A DNA stretch of 64,000 bases from JBJTUH01 sp044346175 (GTDB lineage Bacteria > Cyanobacteriota > Vampirovibrionia > Vampirovibrionales > JAJTHC01): NCBI GenBank assembly GCA_044346175.1, contig JBIIZQ010000002.1, forward strand, positions 124,001-188,000. Reading direction: 5' to 3'. Position numbers and translations under genes: made by a program. A model generated the notes under the pieces. The model was given only the letters and a program-made list of their open reading frames with translations. It was not told where the DNA came from and made no database searches. Of this stretch, positions 35,679 to 45,899 are shown piece by piece (the first letter of the stretch is position 1; each line of letters begins with the position of its first letter).

Positions 35679-35811
35679 AATAAAAACCGCCGTTCACACT
35701 CGTCTTTACAATGCTATGATAACAAAAAGCTTCATGGCAAAGTATCTCTACTTTGCATCATACCGTTCTAGTAGCGTCACAGCATCCCTTAACCAGAAAG
35801 TCCAGCAATAG

Positions 35812-37092
35812 ATGACGACACACCACAACTCTACACCGCCCAGTATCCCTGTCACACTCATTACGGGTTTTTTGGGTTCAGGAAAAACAACCCTACTCAA
35901 CCATATTTTAAAGGCACAACACGGCTTACGTATCGCCATTATTGAAAATGAACTAGGAGAAATTGGCATCGATGATGCCTTGCTCGAAACGGCAAGCAAA
36001 GAAAGCTTAAACTCTGAAACCGATGGTGCTGAGACCATTATAGAAATGAACAATGGGTGCCTATGCTGCCGAGTACGAGGGGATTTATTACGTATACTTA
36101 CCACACTCATGCAGCGTCCAGGGAAACCTTTTGACCACATTTTAATTGAAACCACAGGACTCGCGGACCCCTCCCCCGTGATTCAAACATTCTATTCAGG
36201 CGACCCCGAACTCCAAGCCCGATTGCACCTCAATGCTCTGGTGACAATGGTGGATGTCAAACACTTACATTATCATCTTGATACAAGCCCCGAGTGTGAA
36301 GCACAAATTGCCTTTGCGGATGTCCTCATCTTGAATAAAACCGACCTTGTTGACCCCACAACCCTTGCAAAAACGGAAGCAGCACTTGCAACACGTAACC
36401 CCCTAGCTCAAAGACTCTATGCACGACATGGGGTTGTGGATACGGCAGACCTTTTGAGCTATGGCGGATTTAACTTGGAAAGAACACTGGCTCGAGACCC
36501 CGAGTTTTTACGTTGGGCTACCATTGAAAAATATACCCGCCATGGCACCGATGCAGCCAACCTTGCCCATACCCCAGAAGCCCATCATCACGCACATGCA
36601 GGCATACCGCATGACTCTCATCATCACACGCACGAAGGCTGTACGCATAACCATGACCACGACCATAACCACCCTCATGATAGTCACAGTCATGAGACTG
36701 CTTCCCACCATGCTCACGCTAACGCCCACGAACACCATGATACCCATCTACACGGCACCCACGAAGCGGATGTAGCCCCTGTGTGTATCGCACTTCCCGG
36801 AGAAGTACACCCTACGCTATTCCAAGCTTGGCTGGAACTACTCGTACGCACCCATGCCAACGTACTGTATCGTACGAAAGGGATTCTCAATATCCAAGGC
36901 TTACCCGATGTACAGTATGTCATTCAGGGGGTTCATGACATGATTGACGGTCAACCAGGGAAACCTTGGGAAAACCCTGAAGCAAAAATAAATCGACTGG
37001 TTTTTATTGGCAAAAAATTGGACGCTACGATGCTCCATGAAGGCTTTGCAGCCACATTGGTTCAACCACCCATACCAACCGCCTCAGTCTAA
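35812..37092 (+). CDS. CobW/COG0523-family GTPase with a histidine-rich metal-binding region
   Basis: These G3E GTPases deliver metals, commonly zinc, to client proteins. The P-loop is TGFLGSGKTTLLNH. The metal-binding CxCC motif is NNGCLCC (near residues 83-86), followed by ETTGLADP and NKTDLVD. The C-terminal CobW domain (LFQAWLELL to LVFIGKKLD) is complete. A region from about residue 256 to 320 carries 26 His, with one Cys (EGCTHN), and probably binds metal. The sequence is 426 residues. An operator-like palindrome lies over the promoter. The client and metal cannot be proven here; zinc is likely. Confidence 0.93.
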   Translation: MTTHHNSTPPSIPVTLITGFLGSGKTTLLNHILKAQHGLRIAIIENELGEIGIDDALLETASKESLNSETDGAETIIEMNNGCLCCRVRGDLLRILTTLMQRPGKPFDHILIETTGLADPSPVIQTFYSGDPELQARLHLNALVTMVDVKHLHYHLDTSPECEAQIAFADVLILNKTDLVDPTTLAKTEAALATRNPLAQRLYARHGVVDTADLLSYGGFNLERTLARDPEFLRWATIEKYTRHGTDAANLAHTPEAHHHAHAGIPHDSHHHTHEGCTHNHDHDHNHPHDSHSHETASHHAHANAHEHHDTHLHGTHEADVAPVCIALPGEVHPTLFQAWLELLVRTHANVLYRTKGILNIQGLPDVQYVIQGVHDMIDGQPGKPWENPEAKINRLVFIGKKLDATMLHEGFAATLVQPPIPTASV

Positions 37093-37260
37093 GTTTTACT
37101 TTTTTAACCGACGATTTTACCTGTTTACCTGAGAAGCAACGCCAGCGTTTTAGCTTGCGTCATCAATACAAGCACCTACGATAGACCTCACCACTTCACC
37201 AGTGCTTGTGTGGACGTAGTGGCCTTGTATGATAGACTTCTGTTTTTAGGGAAATCACGC

Positions 37261-37266
37261 TATAAT
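37261..37266 (+). promoter_or_regulatory. Putative -10 box before the AsmA-like gene
   Basis: A perfect TATAAT lies 82 bases before the start. The -35 is weak at any spacing. Confidence 0.4.
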
Positions 37267-37347
37267 GGCAAAGTACGGTCTTATAAAGCACCACCCCTTC
37301 AACCATCGTAAACGCCCCTTCCTCCAACGACCTTATCCCATGCTACA

Positions 37348-40300
37348 ATGATGTGTGCTTCTCCAGTAACGACCTCACCGCAAACAAAACCTCTGATACC
37401 CGCCGAGCAAGGTCTTCCTGTAGCCACTCACCTAAACCCTCCATCCAAGTACACGTTTTTTCATGGCGTAAGTCCATTGGGTAAACACATAGGACGTTTA
37501 GGGCTTTATGGACTGCTCTTGCTAGGTGCTGTACACACCCTATTGGGGGTTGGTACATGGGGTGTAGCACAGTGGCTTAAGCCTATGGCTACAGATAGCA
37601 AGCACCCGCTTTATACAAAGTATCACACCAGCCTACGGGGGTTGCAGCATACCCTTGGCGTTAAAAGACTTTCATGGCAACAGATACCCAAGCTGTCTTG
37701 GGATATCGCCACAGGGGGTTGGTATGTTCGTCTCGATGCCCTTCACCTTGAAACGCCCTATGGCTCTAAAATATATATTCATCATGCCAAAGTAGGCATG
37801 ACACTTACCGAACTCCTACACAAACTAGGCATACTCAGTGTACAGCTTTTAAAACACCCCTCCTCAGTCTCTCTCGTACTCCCACGCATTCACTTGGTTT
37901 CGATAGACGGGTTAAAATTTCACTGGCTCCAAGAAGACCCTTGGCGTTTCCCTAAACCCAAGCATACACCTACGCACCCTGGGGTGATTCATGACACCAC
38001 ATGGGTATGCCATCATGTCCACGGCACCATCGCTCGGCATCGTGCAATCCCACCGCAACAAACAACAACCCTCACCCTGAATACGCTCAGGGTCGAGCAT
38101 GTTTTGTCAGAATCCAACCCACTCACCGTGGCACTACAGGCTCTTTCAGTTAAAGGGCTTTCTACTTTGGTACCCCTTCACACCTCTAGTTGGCTTAATG
38201 CGTGGGCAACCCAACCTTTTTCCCTCAACCAACTCAAACTCACCACCCGATATGGCATGGGGTGGCGATGGCAACCACACGTCTTTCATACACTTAGCCA
38301 ACTGGCTTCTTTGGAAGCCCAGCAGCTTGAATGGGGAGCAGGCACACAGAAACAGACACCTATCACTCAGTTTACATGGCAAACAGAACCTCAAACACCT
38401 TCTCACCGCCCGTTCAAGACCACCCATCTTAACCTTGCCCTACGGGGCAATCTTCCAGATGCCACGGTGGGTTCAAGAAGATTTGAGCTTTCAGGCACAT
38501 GGCATCAGCTCCCCGATACATGGCAGCATCTGATGCCACTAGGGCGTAAAGACCCTTCAGTACTGTCACCTCATCACGCAACGTTATTGGTTCATCAGGT
38601 ATCGTCTTCTCTTGGAAAAGACCCTCTCCTCGCTTCAGTCAACCTCCCTTTAGCTGAGAAACAAACCACAGCACATCATCATGCACCTCTCTTGTCACTG
38701 ACCTGGCAACAGGCTCAAAAACAAGCCCCTGCAAAGCTGGCGTTTATGATGCAACCCATCCAACTGGATAAAGTTATCACGCCTTTGCCACTGCGGACCT
38801 CGGGCGTGTTGGGGTTGCATCTGCCAAACCTCATGCCCTTGGTATCCTATCTCGGTGCCAAACCAAGCACTCACAGTCTCTCACATCTGGAAAAAACCCT
38901 TTCAGCCAGCACCCTCTTAGCTCAGAACGTTCACGTAGGGCTTCGTGCGATGCCACAGGCCTCCTCTCAGGAAATTTTCTCTTTATCAGGAACTTTCCAG
39001 CCCCATACACTCTCCAAAGGACTCACTCAAACCCTGCAAGGTACCGTACTCGGTGTACTCCCTTGGCATATGGCGTACACCCCTCGCACGATGTTACCTC
39101 GCAAACTTTCTCGGCAAGAAAATAAGCCTCTTTTAACCCTCACGACAGTGCATGAAGGACATGCTATACCCCTCCAAGTTTTACTCACAGCAGCCTCTCA
39201 ACGTTTACTGACGCTTCAACACATTTCACAGTACATCCTACCCAAAGGACACAGCCTTTTGGGTCTGTTAGGGCGTACAAACCATACCCTCCAAACACTC
39301 AACACTCAGTATGCCCCACAAGGACAACTCGAAGCACTATGGATGCAGATAGACCCCTTACGTCATTTGCCTCTGTACCACTTGGCATTATCTGAAGTCC
39401 GTATCCATCTAAAACCAACCTCAAAAAAGGCTTGGCTTCAACCTTTCGTTCAACCCAACTACCTCTCACCTGCCATAGGGCTACAAGCCTACTGGGACAC
39501 CCGTACCTTAACACTCAAGCAAGGTACACTCTCAGGGAACTCCTCAATGCCTTGGGCTTCTTTTTCAGCGACACTACCACTGACGCTATCACACCACACC
39601 ACTCAAACCGTGGCACCTCCTTTCCAACTCCAAGCGACCCTTCATCCTCAACTGCTACAGGCTTTCTTAAAGGCATACACTCACACCCAAGGCTACCAAA
39701 AACCCACCTTTCGTTCCACACCAACACCACCTATTGACAGCATCAAGGTTACAACCCCCACCCTGATTCAACTCAATGGCACCTGCCCAAAAACCGCTAC
39801 CGTAAACACACTGCAACGTTTTCAAGCATGTCGCATGGTAGGTTCAGGGTATCTTTCAGCCCTTGAAGCTGACAGTATCCATCTTGCCCCTACCTCTTGG
39901 CAATTGAAAGATAACACCCTTCGTTGGCAAGCACCACTTGTTTTCAAACAACGAGGGCGTGTACTCAGCACAGGGGTTTATCATCTTGTAGGTCATACGT
40001 GGCAAAGCGATACCCAATTTCATCGTGTCAATTTAGGAGCCATTCACCCATGGCTCCCTCCTAAACCCAGCTTTCAATTCAGTACCCTCCAAGGAGAAGC
40101 CTCAGGAGGCATGAGCATTCAGGGGAAAGGGCGACAATGGGACTGGCAAGGATATTTCGACCTTACACGCCTTACGCTCGGACTCCATCTGCCCCTATTA
40201 CAAGGCAACACGCCACCTGAAAATCTCTTTCGAGTGCCAAAAGCTCGAGTAAGTCTATTGCCTAGGCACCATTACCAGCTTGTCACAAAACCAAGCCTGT

Positions 40301-43083
40301 CAGCCCCTAACCTACCTACAGGTGACCCCGTCGTACCTTCGGCAAAATTTCAGGCCCTATATGGCGATTTTCCACTTGCCCACGCAAGTCTAAAGGGACA
40401 CCTACCCGCCTCCTCTGGTGAGACTCCTCAATTAACCATTGCCTTAGAAAGCTTACCCGCAAGCCCTTCTGTCACACTCCCTGCACTCCAAGATTGGTTG
40501 CCACACACACAAGGCGGCGAAGCACCTTGGCTAAAACAGATATGGCACAGTGAGGGACAAGTCAGCCTGAAGGGTCTCATAACATTAGGACAGCAAGTAC
40601 ACCATGTGTACACACTCACCTTGCATGACGTTGGACTCTCAGCCCCACAACTCCTTGGTACCCCTTTACCTTTGAGCCATTTAAATGGGCAATGTCGTAT
40701 CGCTCTAAGTAACCAAACAAAGGAAACGCTCACACAGGATACACGCCTTAACCATATTGCCATTGCAACCCCTCTCCCCATCCAAGGCTACTGGGGCGAT
40801 AGCCCTGGACAACTCTCTATTGAAAAAAGTCAGTTTTTTAGCCAACAGCAAACCCTAAGCCTCAATAGCGTATGGCAACAGGCATGGGAGCCTGGCACCC
40901 TCAATACCCTGTTACAACAGGGACTACAAGACATCACAGCTCGGGCATTGCCGCTACGTTTTCAAACCCATGCCCATTTGCACGCTCAAGTGGCTTTAAA
41001 CGACTTCAAACCCTCTTTGCAACCCGCAAGCCCCTCTCCTAACACGAGTCATACAAAACCCTCTTTGAAAAGCTGGCTGAACATCACGGGGGATATTTTA
41101 CCTTCTGGCACGGCTTTCAGCACGCCCTACTCACAACCTTCCGCCTCTACGGTCGCTGTTCCCATGGCAGCAGAAACAACGCCTACAACCCCAGAACCTA
41201 TCCCCGCCTTCAGCGCCAATCCCTCTGAAAGCTTGGCACATTTCACCTTACGCATGACCCCCGACAAACTGGTTTTAAACCATCTTACCGTACGACACCC
41301 CAATCATAAACCCGAAGCGCAGGTTGTACCACCCACAGTAACCCTCTCAGCAAAAGAGACGCTTCCTCCCAAGCCCTCAAACGACTCGTCCACACCACCC
41401 TATCTCCTAGAAGCCCAAGGCTGGTGGCAACTCCCCACAGACCCCACTTGGCAAAAAGCTTATCAAAGCTACCTCAAAGCCCGTGAAGCATTTGATGCAC
41501 AAGCACTTACGGTACTTCTACAAAAACCTCTTTCAGAACAAACCTCCTCGCAAACAGAAAACTACCCCACACCACCCTCACCCCCTCCGCTCCAAAACCA
41601 GTGGTCTTTTTTACTTGACCCACAAGCCCATCTTGAAAGCATGCTCCCTGCCTCAATGGGTATCAAAGGCAACGTCCGCCTCCGCATAGGTCAACCCGTT
41701 ATGCCAAGTACCTCACAGCACAACGAAGTACCTTCTCGCTCGCTATCTATGGCAAAAGTCCCCTTTATTGAGCTTACAACACAAAACTTAGGGATTGCCT
41801 CCCTTAATATCCAAAAACTGGATGCCACCCTGCAATCTCAAATACCTACCAACACCCAGCATAAAAGCTACCTCGCACCGCTTAATATTGACGTTCAAAG
41901 CTTTCAATCTCCAGGGATAGACCTTGCCCTTGAAGCCACTGTCCCTATCGTTGAATGGCTGAGCCGTCCCACCAGTTTACTGCCCATTCCTTTGCAAGAT
42001 GTTCGCATCAAGCCCTCCAAACAGCTGGATATTGCCAGTCTTCAAGATTTTCTAGGGAATTTACAAACAAATTTGCTACGCCCATTTATTGCCCCTCAAA
42101 CCCAGTCCTTAATTACAACCGCATGGCAACAACCAGCGGGGTTAGGTTTCACCTTTGAGCAAGCCCCCTTTGCATTTAATGAAGTACTTCTCAACACCAT
42201 GATTTTAAAGGATGTACAAGGACAAATTGCTCTTCATCCCTCAGGACTCATTGAACTAAAACCCCTACAGTTCAAACTCGCAGGCGGCACTGTAGAAAGC
42301 CGTCTATGGATGAACCCTCTGGAGCAAAATCTGACCTCACTTGAAATGGTCGCTAACCAAGTAAAAGCCAACCCTCTCATGATGGTACTTGTAGGAACGC
42401 CCAATAAAGTTTTTGGTACCATGGATGCAAAACTACAAGTCGTCACGCAAGGAACTACCGTGCAAAGTATGCTTCAAAATGCGAATGGTCAAGCCATTTT
42501 TAATTTACAAGAAGGACGTATTCCAGATATTGACGGCATTGAAAAACTCCTCACAACCGCCAATATTCTCCGAGGTGGGATTCTTGGCTGGAATCTCAAC
42601 AGCTTCGCAAAAGTTTTTTTTAATGACAAACGCTTTAAACCCACCCATGGGTCAACCGTATCGGGTTCTTTTCAAATTGCACGTGGGGTAGCCTATACGC
42701 ATGACCTCATGACCACCAGTGAAAACCTCGGACTCCTGTTTGACGGCGGCATGCGGCTTGACAATGGCCTAAGTAGTTTCAGACTCACAGGACAGTCTAT
42801 GATAGATACTTATGGCATGTTTGGCGGTGTGGGACGCTGGAGTCTAAGCAAAGCCATTCGTAATATTCCCGTGTTGGGATACCTTCCTGGGGGGCGACCT
42901 GGCGTTTTGGGGTTACTACCTGGTTTAACCTATATTCCTGGCTTTGGAGGGCCTGTCTCTGACCGTGCAAGGTTCTCAGCCGAAATTGAAGGAACCCTTG
43001 ACCATGTTGTCCGTTTCAGATGGATACGATTATCTGACAAACCCAAAACACCCACCACTAAAGTATCACCTCATAACCCATAA
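37348..43083 (+). CDS. Giant AsmA/TamB-like envelope protein
   Basis: The 1911-residue protein begins with ATGATG and has one N-terminal membrane segment (about residues 48-72, IGRLGLYGLLLLGAVHTLLG). A very long, beta-rich, low-similarity body follows. The C-terminal part (LAGGTVESRLWMNPLEQNL, TPNKVFGTMDAKL and the LLTTANILRGGILGWNL stretch) matches AsmA-like C-terminal domains of the YhdP/AsmA class. Such proteins span the periplasm and are implicated in moving phospholipids to the outer membrane. The size argues for an outer membrane in the host. It lies just upstream of rpmF-plsX-fabH, a plausible functional link with phospholipid synthesis. Confidence 0.85.
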   Translation: MMCASPVTTSPQTKPLIPAEQGLPVATHLNPPSKYTFFHGVSPLGKHIGRLGLYGLLLLGAVHTLLGVGTWGVAQWLKPMATDSKHPLYTKYHTSLRGLQHTLGVKRLSWQQIPKLSWDIATGGWYVRLDALHLETPYGSKIYIHHAKVGMTLTELLHKLGILSVQLLKHPSSVSLVLPRIHLVSIDGLKFHWLQEDPWRFPKPKHTPTHPGVIHDTTWVCHHVHGTIARHRAIPPQQTTTLTLNTLRVEHVLSESNPLTVALQALSVKGLSTLVPLHTSSWLNAWATQPFSLNQLKLTTRYGMGWRWQPHVFHTLSQLASLEAQQLEWGAGTQKQTPITQFTWQTEPQTPSHRPFKTTHLNLALRGNLPDATVGSRRFELSGTWHQLPDTWQHLMPLGRKDPSVLSPHHATLLVHQVSSSLGKDPLLASVNLPLAEKQTTAHHHAPLLSLTWQQAQKQAPAKLAFMMQPIQLDKVITPLPLRTSGVLGLHLPNLMPLVSYLGAKPSTHSLSHLEKTLSASTLLAQNVHVGLRAMPQASSQEIFSLSGTFQPHTLSKGLTQTLQGTVLGVLPWHMAYTPRTMLPRKLSRQENKPLLTLTTVHEGHAIPLQVLLTAASQRLLTLQHISQYILPKGHSLLGLLGRTNHTLQTLNTQYAPQGQLEALWMQIDPLRHLPLYHLALSEVRIHLKPTSKKAWLQPFVQPNYLSPAIGLQAYWDTRTLTLKQGTLSGNSSMPWASFSATLPLTLSHHTTQTVAPPFQLQATLHPQLLQAFLKAYTHTQGYQKPTFRSTPTPPIDSIKVTTPTLIQLNGTCPKTATVNTLQRFQACRMVGSGYLSALEADSIHLAPTSWQLKDNTLRWQAPLVFKQRGRVLSTGVYHLVGHTWQSDTQFHRVNLGAIHPWLPPKPSFQFSTLQGEASGGMSIQGKGRQWDWQGYFDLTRLTLGLHLPLLQGNTPPENLFRVPKARVSLLPRHHYQLVTKPSLSAPNLPTGDPVVPSAKFQALYGDFPLAHASLKGHLPASSGETPQLTIALESLPASPSVTLPALQDWLPHTQGGEAPWLKQIWHSEGQVSLKGLITLGQQVHHVYTLTLHDVGLSAPQLLGTPLPLSHLNGQCRIALSNQTKETLTQDTRLNHIAIATPLPIQGYWGDSPGQLSIEKSQFFSQQQTLSLNSVWQQAWEPGTLNTLLQQGLQDITARALPLRFQTHAHLHAQVALNDFKPSLQPASPSPNTSHTKPSLKSWLNITGDILPSGTAFSTPYSQPSASTVAVPMAAETTPTTPEPIPAFSANPSESLAHFTLRMTPDKLVLNHLTVRHPNHKPEAQVVPPTVTLSAKETLPPKPSNDSSTPPYLLEAQGWWQLPTDPTWQKAYQSYLKAREAFDAQALTVLLQKPLSEQTSSQTENYPTPPSPPPLQNQWSFLLDPQAHLESMLPASMGIKGNVRLRIGQPVMPSTSQHNEVPSRSLSMAKVPFIELTTQNLGIASLNIQKLDATLQSQIPTNTQHKSYLAPLNIDVQSFQSPGIDLALEATVPIVEWLSRPTSLLPIPLQDVRIKPSKQLDIASLQDFLGNLQTNLLRPFIAPQTQSLITTAWQQPAGLGFTFEQAPFAFNEVLLNTMILKDVQGQIALHPSGLIELKPLQFKLAGGTVESRLWMNPLEQNLTSLEMVANQVKANPLMMVLVGTPNKVFGTMDAKLQVVTQGTTVQSMLQNANGQAIFNLQEGRIPDIDGIEKLLTTANILRGGILGWNLNSFAKVFFNDKRFKPTHGSTVSGSFQIARGVAYTHDLMTTSENLGLLFDGGMRLDNGLSSFRLTGQSMIDTYGMFGGVGRWSLSKAIRNIPVLGYLPGGRPGVLGLLPGLTYIPGFGGPVSDRARFSAEIEGTLDHVVRFRWIRLSDKPKTPTTKVSPHNP

Positions 43084-43266
43084 GCTGTATTTCATACGTA
43101 AGCTTCTCGGAGGTCATGCATACCCAAGTCTCGAAAGAAAAAAGCTCGCACCAAAAAAGCCCGTACTAGGGTATGTTTCACAAGATATGTTTATGATAGA
43201 GTGAATGCTCTACGCTCATCTCTTTTTATGTACGTTGTGTTTTTGATTGATAAAGGATTTTTTACT

Positions 43267-43503
43267 ATGCCAGTTCCTAAGAAACGCTTAGGCTCTTCAC
43301 GCCAAAACTCTCGTCGTGCTAACTGGAAAGGCTTCTTGCCCTCCATGACCAATTGCAGTAATTGCGGGGCTCCTAAGCTTTCTCATCACGTGTGTGGTGC
43401 CTGTGGTTACTACAAAGGTAAGCTTGTGAGCTATCGTTTTAGCAAAGCCTTGGCACTCCCTGAAGGTTTGGAAGACAACACCCCCGAAGAAGAAGCTGGC
43501 TAA
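43267..43503 (+). CDS. rpmF: Large ribosomal subunit protein bL32
   Basis: This 78-residue protein of the 50S subunit has the conserved start MPVPKKRLGSSRQNSRRANWK and the zinc-binding pairs CSNCG and CGACG. AAAGGA lies ten bases upstream. An upstream in-frame ATG at 43201 is rejected because MPVPKK is the family start. rpmF-plsX-fabH is a conserved arrangement, here with about 100-base gaps. The C-tail (about 20 residues, acidic) is longer than usual. Confidence 0.97.
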   Translation: MPVPKKRLGSSRQNSRRANWKGFLPSMTNCSNCGAPKLSHHVCGACGYYKGKLVSYRFSKALALPEGLEDNTPEEEAG

Positions 43504-43610
43504 CGCATAGGGTTCTCTAAGCGTAACGCAATAACATCCTAGTATACGTAAACGCCTCTGAATGAAACCTCATTCATGGTTCGTCCTTCGTTGTTAAAAG
43601 ATGCTTAAAT

Positions 43611-44741
43611 ATGCCTTTGTTTGAGTCGCCTCCTGCTTCCCATTCTACCATGACAGACCTTACACCCACCTCTCAAGAAACTCATGTCGCTCCGACTGAG
43701 TTGGTTGTTTCTGGAAACGCCTCTCGTGTTGTATTAGCATTGGACGTGATGGGTGGCGACCTTGCGCCTCGTGCTGGGATTGAAGGGGCTTTCAAGGCTC
43801 TGGAAACCTACGCCAAGCTTCATTTGCTCATGGTGAGTACTGCCCAAGCTTGGCAGGACATCACGCAACACTCACGCTATGAAGCCTTTAAGCATCGGAT
43901 TGAATGGGTTGAAGCCTCTGAAGTCATCGGCATGGATGAGCATCCCGTTGAAGCCTTCAAACGTAAAAAAGGGGCTTCTATGCGTTTGGCGGCTCAAGTT
44001 GTCAGGCAAAAGCAGGCCTCAGGGTTTATCTCTGCGGGCAATACAGGAGCAGTGCTTGCTTCCGCCCTGTTCGACATTGGCAGACTTTCCGGTGTTAAAA
44101 AGCCCGCACTGAGTGTCTTAATGCCTTATAACCAAAAGCAAACCCTTCTCCTAGATGCAGGTGCGAATGCCGAGTGTAAACTTGAACACCTAATTCAATT
44201 TGCCCATATTGGGACGGTTTTTATGCAACACATCAAAGGTATTGCTAAACCTACGGTCGGGTTGCTTAATATTGGTACCGAAGAGATGAAGGGGAATGCC
44301 TTGGCACAGGAGGCTTTTAAAGCATTTCAAACACTTGAGGGTATCCACTTTATCGGTAATGTTGAGGGTAAAGATATTTTTTCTGGTAAAGTTGATGTCG
44401 TCGTAACCGACGGTTTTTCTGGCAATATTGCCTTAAAATCAGCAGAGGGTATGGGCAAACTCATTGAAACCCTCCTCAAGCAGGAGGCTCGAAAAACCCT
44501 ATGGCGACAAATAGGCGCCTTATTATTGAAACCCGCCATTCGTACCATGATGAAACGGGTACGCCCCGACGAGTTTGGGGGGGCGTTGATGTTGGGAATC
44601 GATGGTGTTTGCATTAAAGCCCACGGTAATAGTAACCCTCATGCCATTTTTAATGCCATTCGTGTGGCTCTTGAAGCGTCAGAGCAAGGCATTACGGAAA
44701 AAATCCGAGAAGTCCTAGCCACTGTACCCACTTCTGTCTAA
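43611..44741 (+). CDS. plsX: Phosphate acyltransferase PlsX
   Basis: PlsX makes acyl-phosphate from acyl-ACP for phosphatidic acid synthesis. The core begins at VVLALDVMGGDLAPRAGIEG; AGNTGAVLASALF, PALSVLMP and VEGKDIFSGKVDVVVTDGFSGNI follow. About 40 polar residues precede the core, which is unusual, so the start could be at 43650 (another ATG) or later. The total is 376 residues with the first start. It sits between rpmF and fabH. Confidence 0.94.
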   Translation: MPLFESPPASHSTMTDLTPTSQETHVAPTELVVSGNASRVVLALDVMGGDLAPRAGIEGAFKALETYAKLHLLMVSTAQAWQDITQHSRYEAFKHRIEWVEASEVIGMDEHPVEAFKRKKGASMRLAAQVVRQKQASGFISAGNTGAVLASALFDIGRLSGVKKPALSVLMPYNQKQTLLLDAGANAECKLEHLIQFAHIGTVFMQHIKGIAKPTVGLLNIGTEEMKGNALAQEAFKAFQTLEGIHFIGNVEGKDIFSGKVDVVVTDGFSGNIALKSAEGMGKLIETLLKQEARKTLWRQIGALLLKPAIRTMMKRVRPDEFGGALMLGIDGVCIKAHGNSNPHAIFNAIRVALEASEQGITEKIREVLATVPTSV

Positions 44742-44841
44742 ACACTTTTTCCTGTGTATACTCTTCTCTACTCAATACGTCTTGTTTCGTCTCAAGACTT
44801 AGTCTCTTTTAAAAAACCATAGTTTAAGGTAACAATCGGTG

Positions 44842-45894
44842 ATGGCAACGTTTGGCTCCTCTCGTCTTAAAATGGGACAACCCATGTACGGTGTAAAAAT
44901 AACAGGCGTAGGGGCAGGCATTGCACCCTATACCATTACCAATGACGATTTAGCCGCCTCATTGGATACCTCAGACGAATGGATTTATACCCGAACAGGC
45001 ATCAAGGAACGGCGCATTGTGGGTGGTGATACCACCATGGGGGAACTTGCCATTCGTGCCTCACAAGAGGCTATTGCCTCTGCGGGTTACACGGTTCAAG
45101 ACATTGATTTTATTATCGCAGCGACCTCCACACCTGATATTTTATTCCCTGCGTTAAGTGGGCAAATTCAAGCGGGTCTTCAAGCCCCGCATTTATCAGG
45201 GTTTGACCTTGCCCTAGCTTGTACAGGATTTGTTGCGGCTATGACCACAGCGGAACAGTTCATCCGTACAGGGATGCACCGACGTATTTTAGTGGTGGGT
45301 GCGGATGTGCTTTCACGGTTTATGAACTGGGAAGACCGCACAACCTGTATCCTGTTTGGAGATGGTGCAGGTGCCGTGATTATGGAAGCCGTGATGCCTG
45401 AGGACACCTCTGAGGAAGACACCTTTTATGCACGGCGACTCCATCTTGATGGTATCCATGGCGAGCAACTATGTCTTAAGTTTAATCATGCCAATGCCCC
45501 TTTTGTGCCTCCTAAAACGCCTGTGAATCCTCATTTGACTATGAACGGCAAAGAGGTCTATAAATTTGCGACAAGAGTAGCACCTCAGGCGGTTCAGGCG
45601 GTGCTTGAAGAAAGTGGCTTAACCGCTGACGCACTCGATTGGCTTATTCTCCATCAAGCCAATATCCGTATTATGCAAGTCATGAGTGAGCAACTCGGGA
45701 TACCTCAAGAAAAAATGGTCATCAATCTTGACCGTTACGGCAATACCTCTGCAGCCTCTATCCCCCTTGCACTCCATGAAGCCGTGACGGATGGACGTAT
45801 TCAACCTGGACACCTCATTGCAACCTGTGGCTTTGGAGGCGGTCTCTCATGGGGGGCCTCTCTCTTCCGCTGGCAAGGGAAAGTATCCTCCTAA
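44842..45894 (+). CDS. fabH: 3-oxoacyl-ACP synthase III
   Basis: FabH condenses acetyl-CoA with malonyl-ACP to start fatty acid synthesis. The catalytic Cys is in ALACTGF (near residue 127), His in LILHQANIRIM (near 271) and Asn in YGNTSAASIPLAL. The DEWIYTRTGIKERR loop is typical. ATG at 44842 is preceded by an in-frame GTG at 44839; AAGG lies about a dozen bases upstream. At 350 residues it is slightly longer than usual because of extra N-terminal residues. It is followed five bases after its stop by the amidase gene. Confidence 0.96.
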   Translation: MATFGSSRLKMGQPMYGVKITGVGAGIAPYTITNDDLAASLDTSDEWIYTRTGIKERRIVGGDTTMGELAIRASQEAIASAGYTVQDIDFIIAATSTPDILFPALSGQIQAGLQAPHLSGFDLALACTGFVAAMTTAEQFIRTGMHRRILVVGADVLSRFMNWEDRTTCILFGDGAGAVIMEAVMPEDTSEEDTFYARRLHLDGIHGEQLCLKFNHANAPFVPPKTPVNPHLTMNGKEVYKFATRVAPQAVQAVLEESGLTADALDWLILHQANIRIMQVMSEQLGIPQEKMVINLDRYGNTSAASIPLALHEAVTDGRIQPGHLIATCGFGGGLSWGASLFRWQGKVSS

Positions 45895-45899
45895 CGCCG

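Noticed and set aside
36508..36747. Val/Met-rich minus-strand frame in cobW
   Set aside because: It is the reverse complement of the His-rich region, whose CAT-type codons give Met and Val on the other strand.
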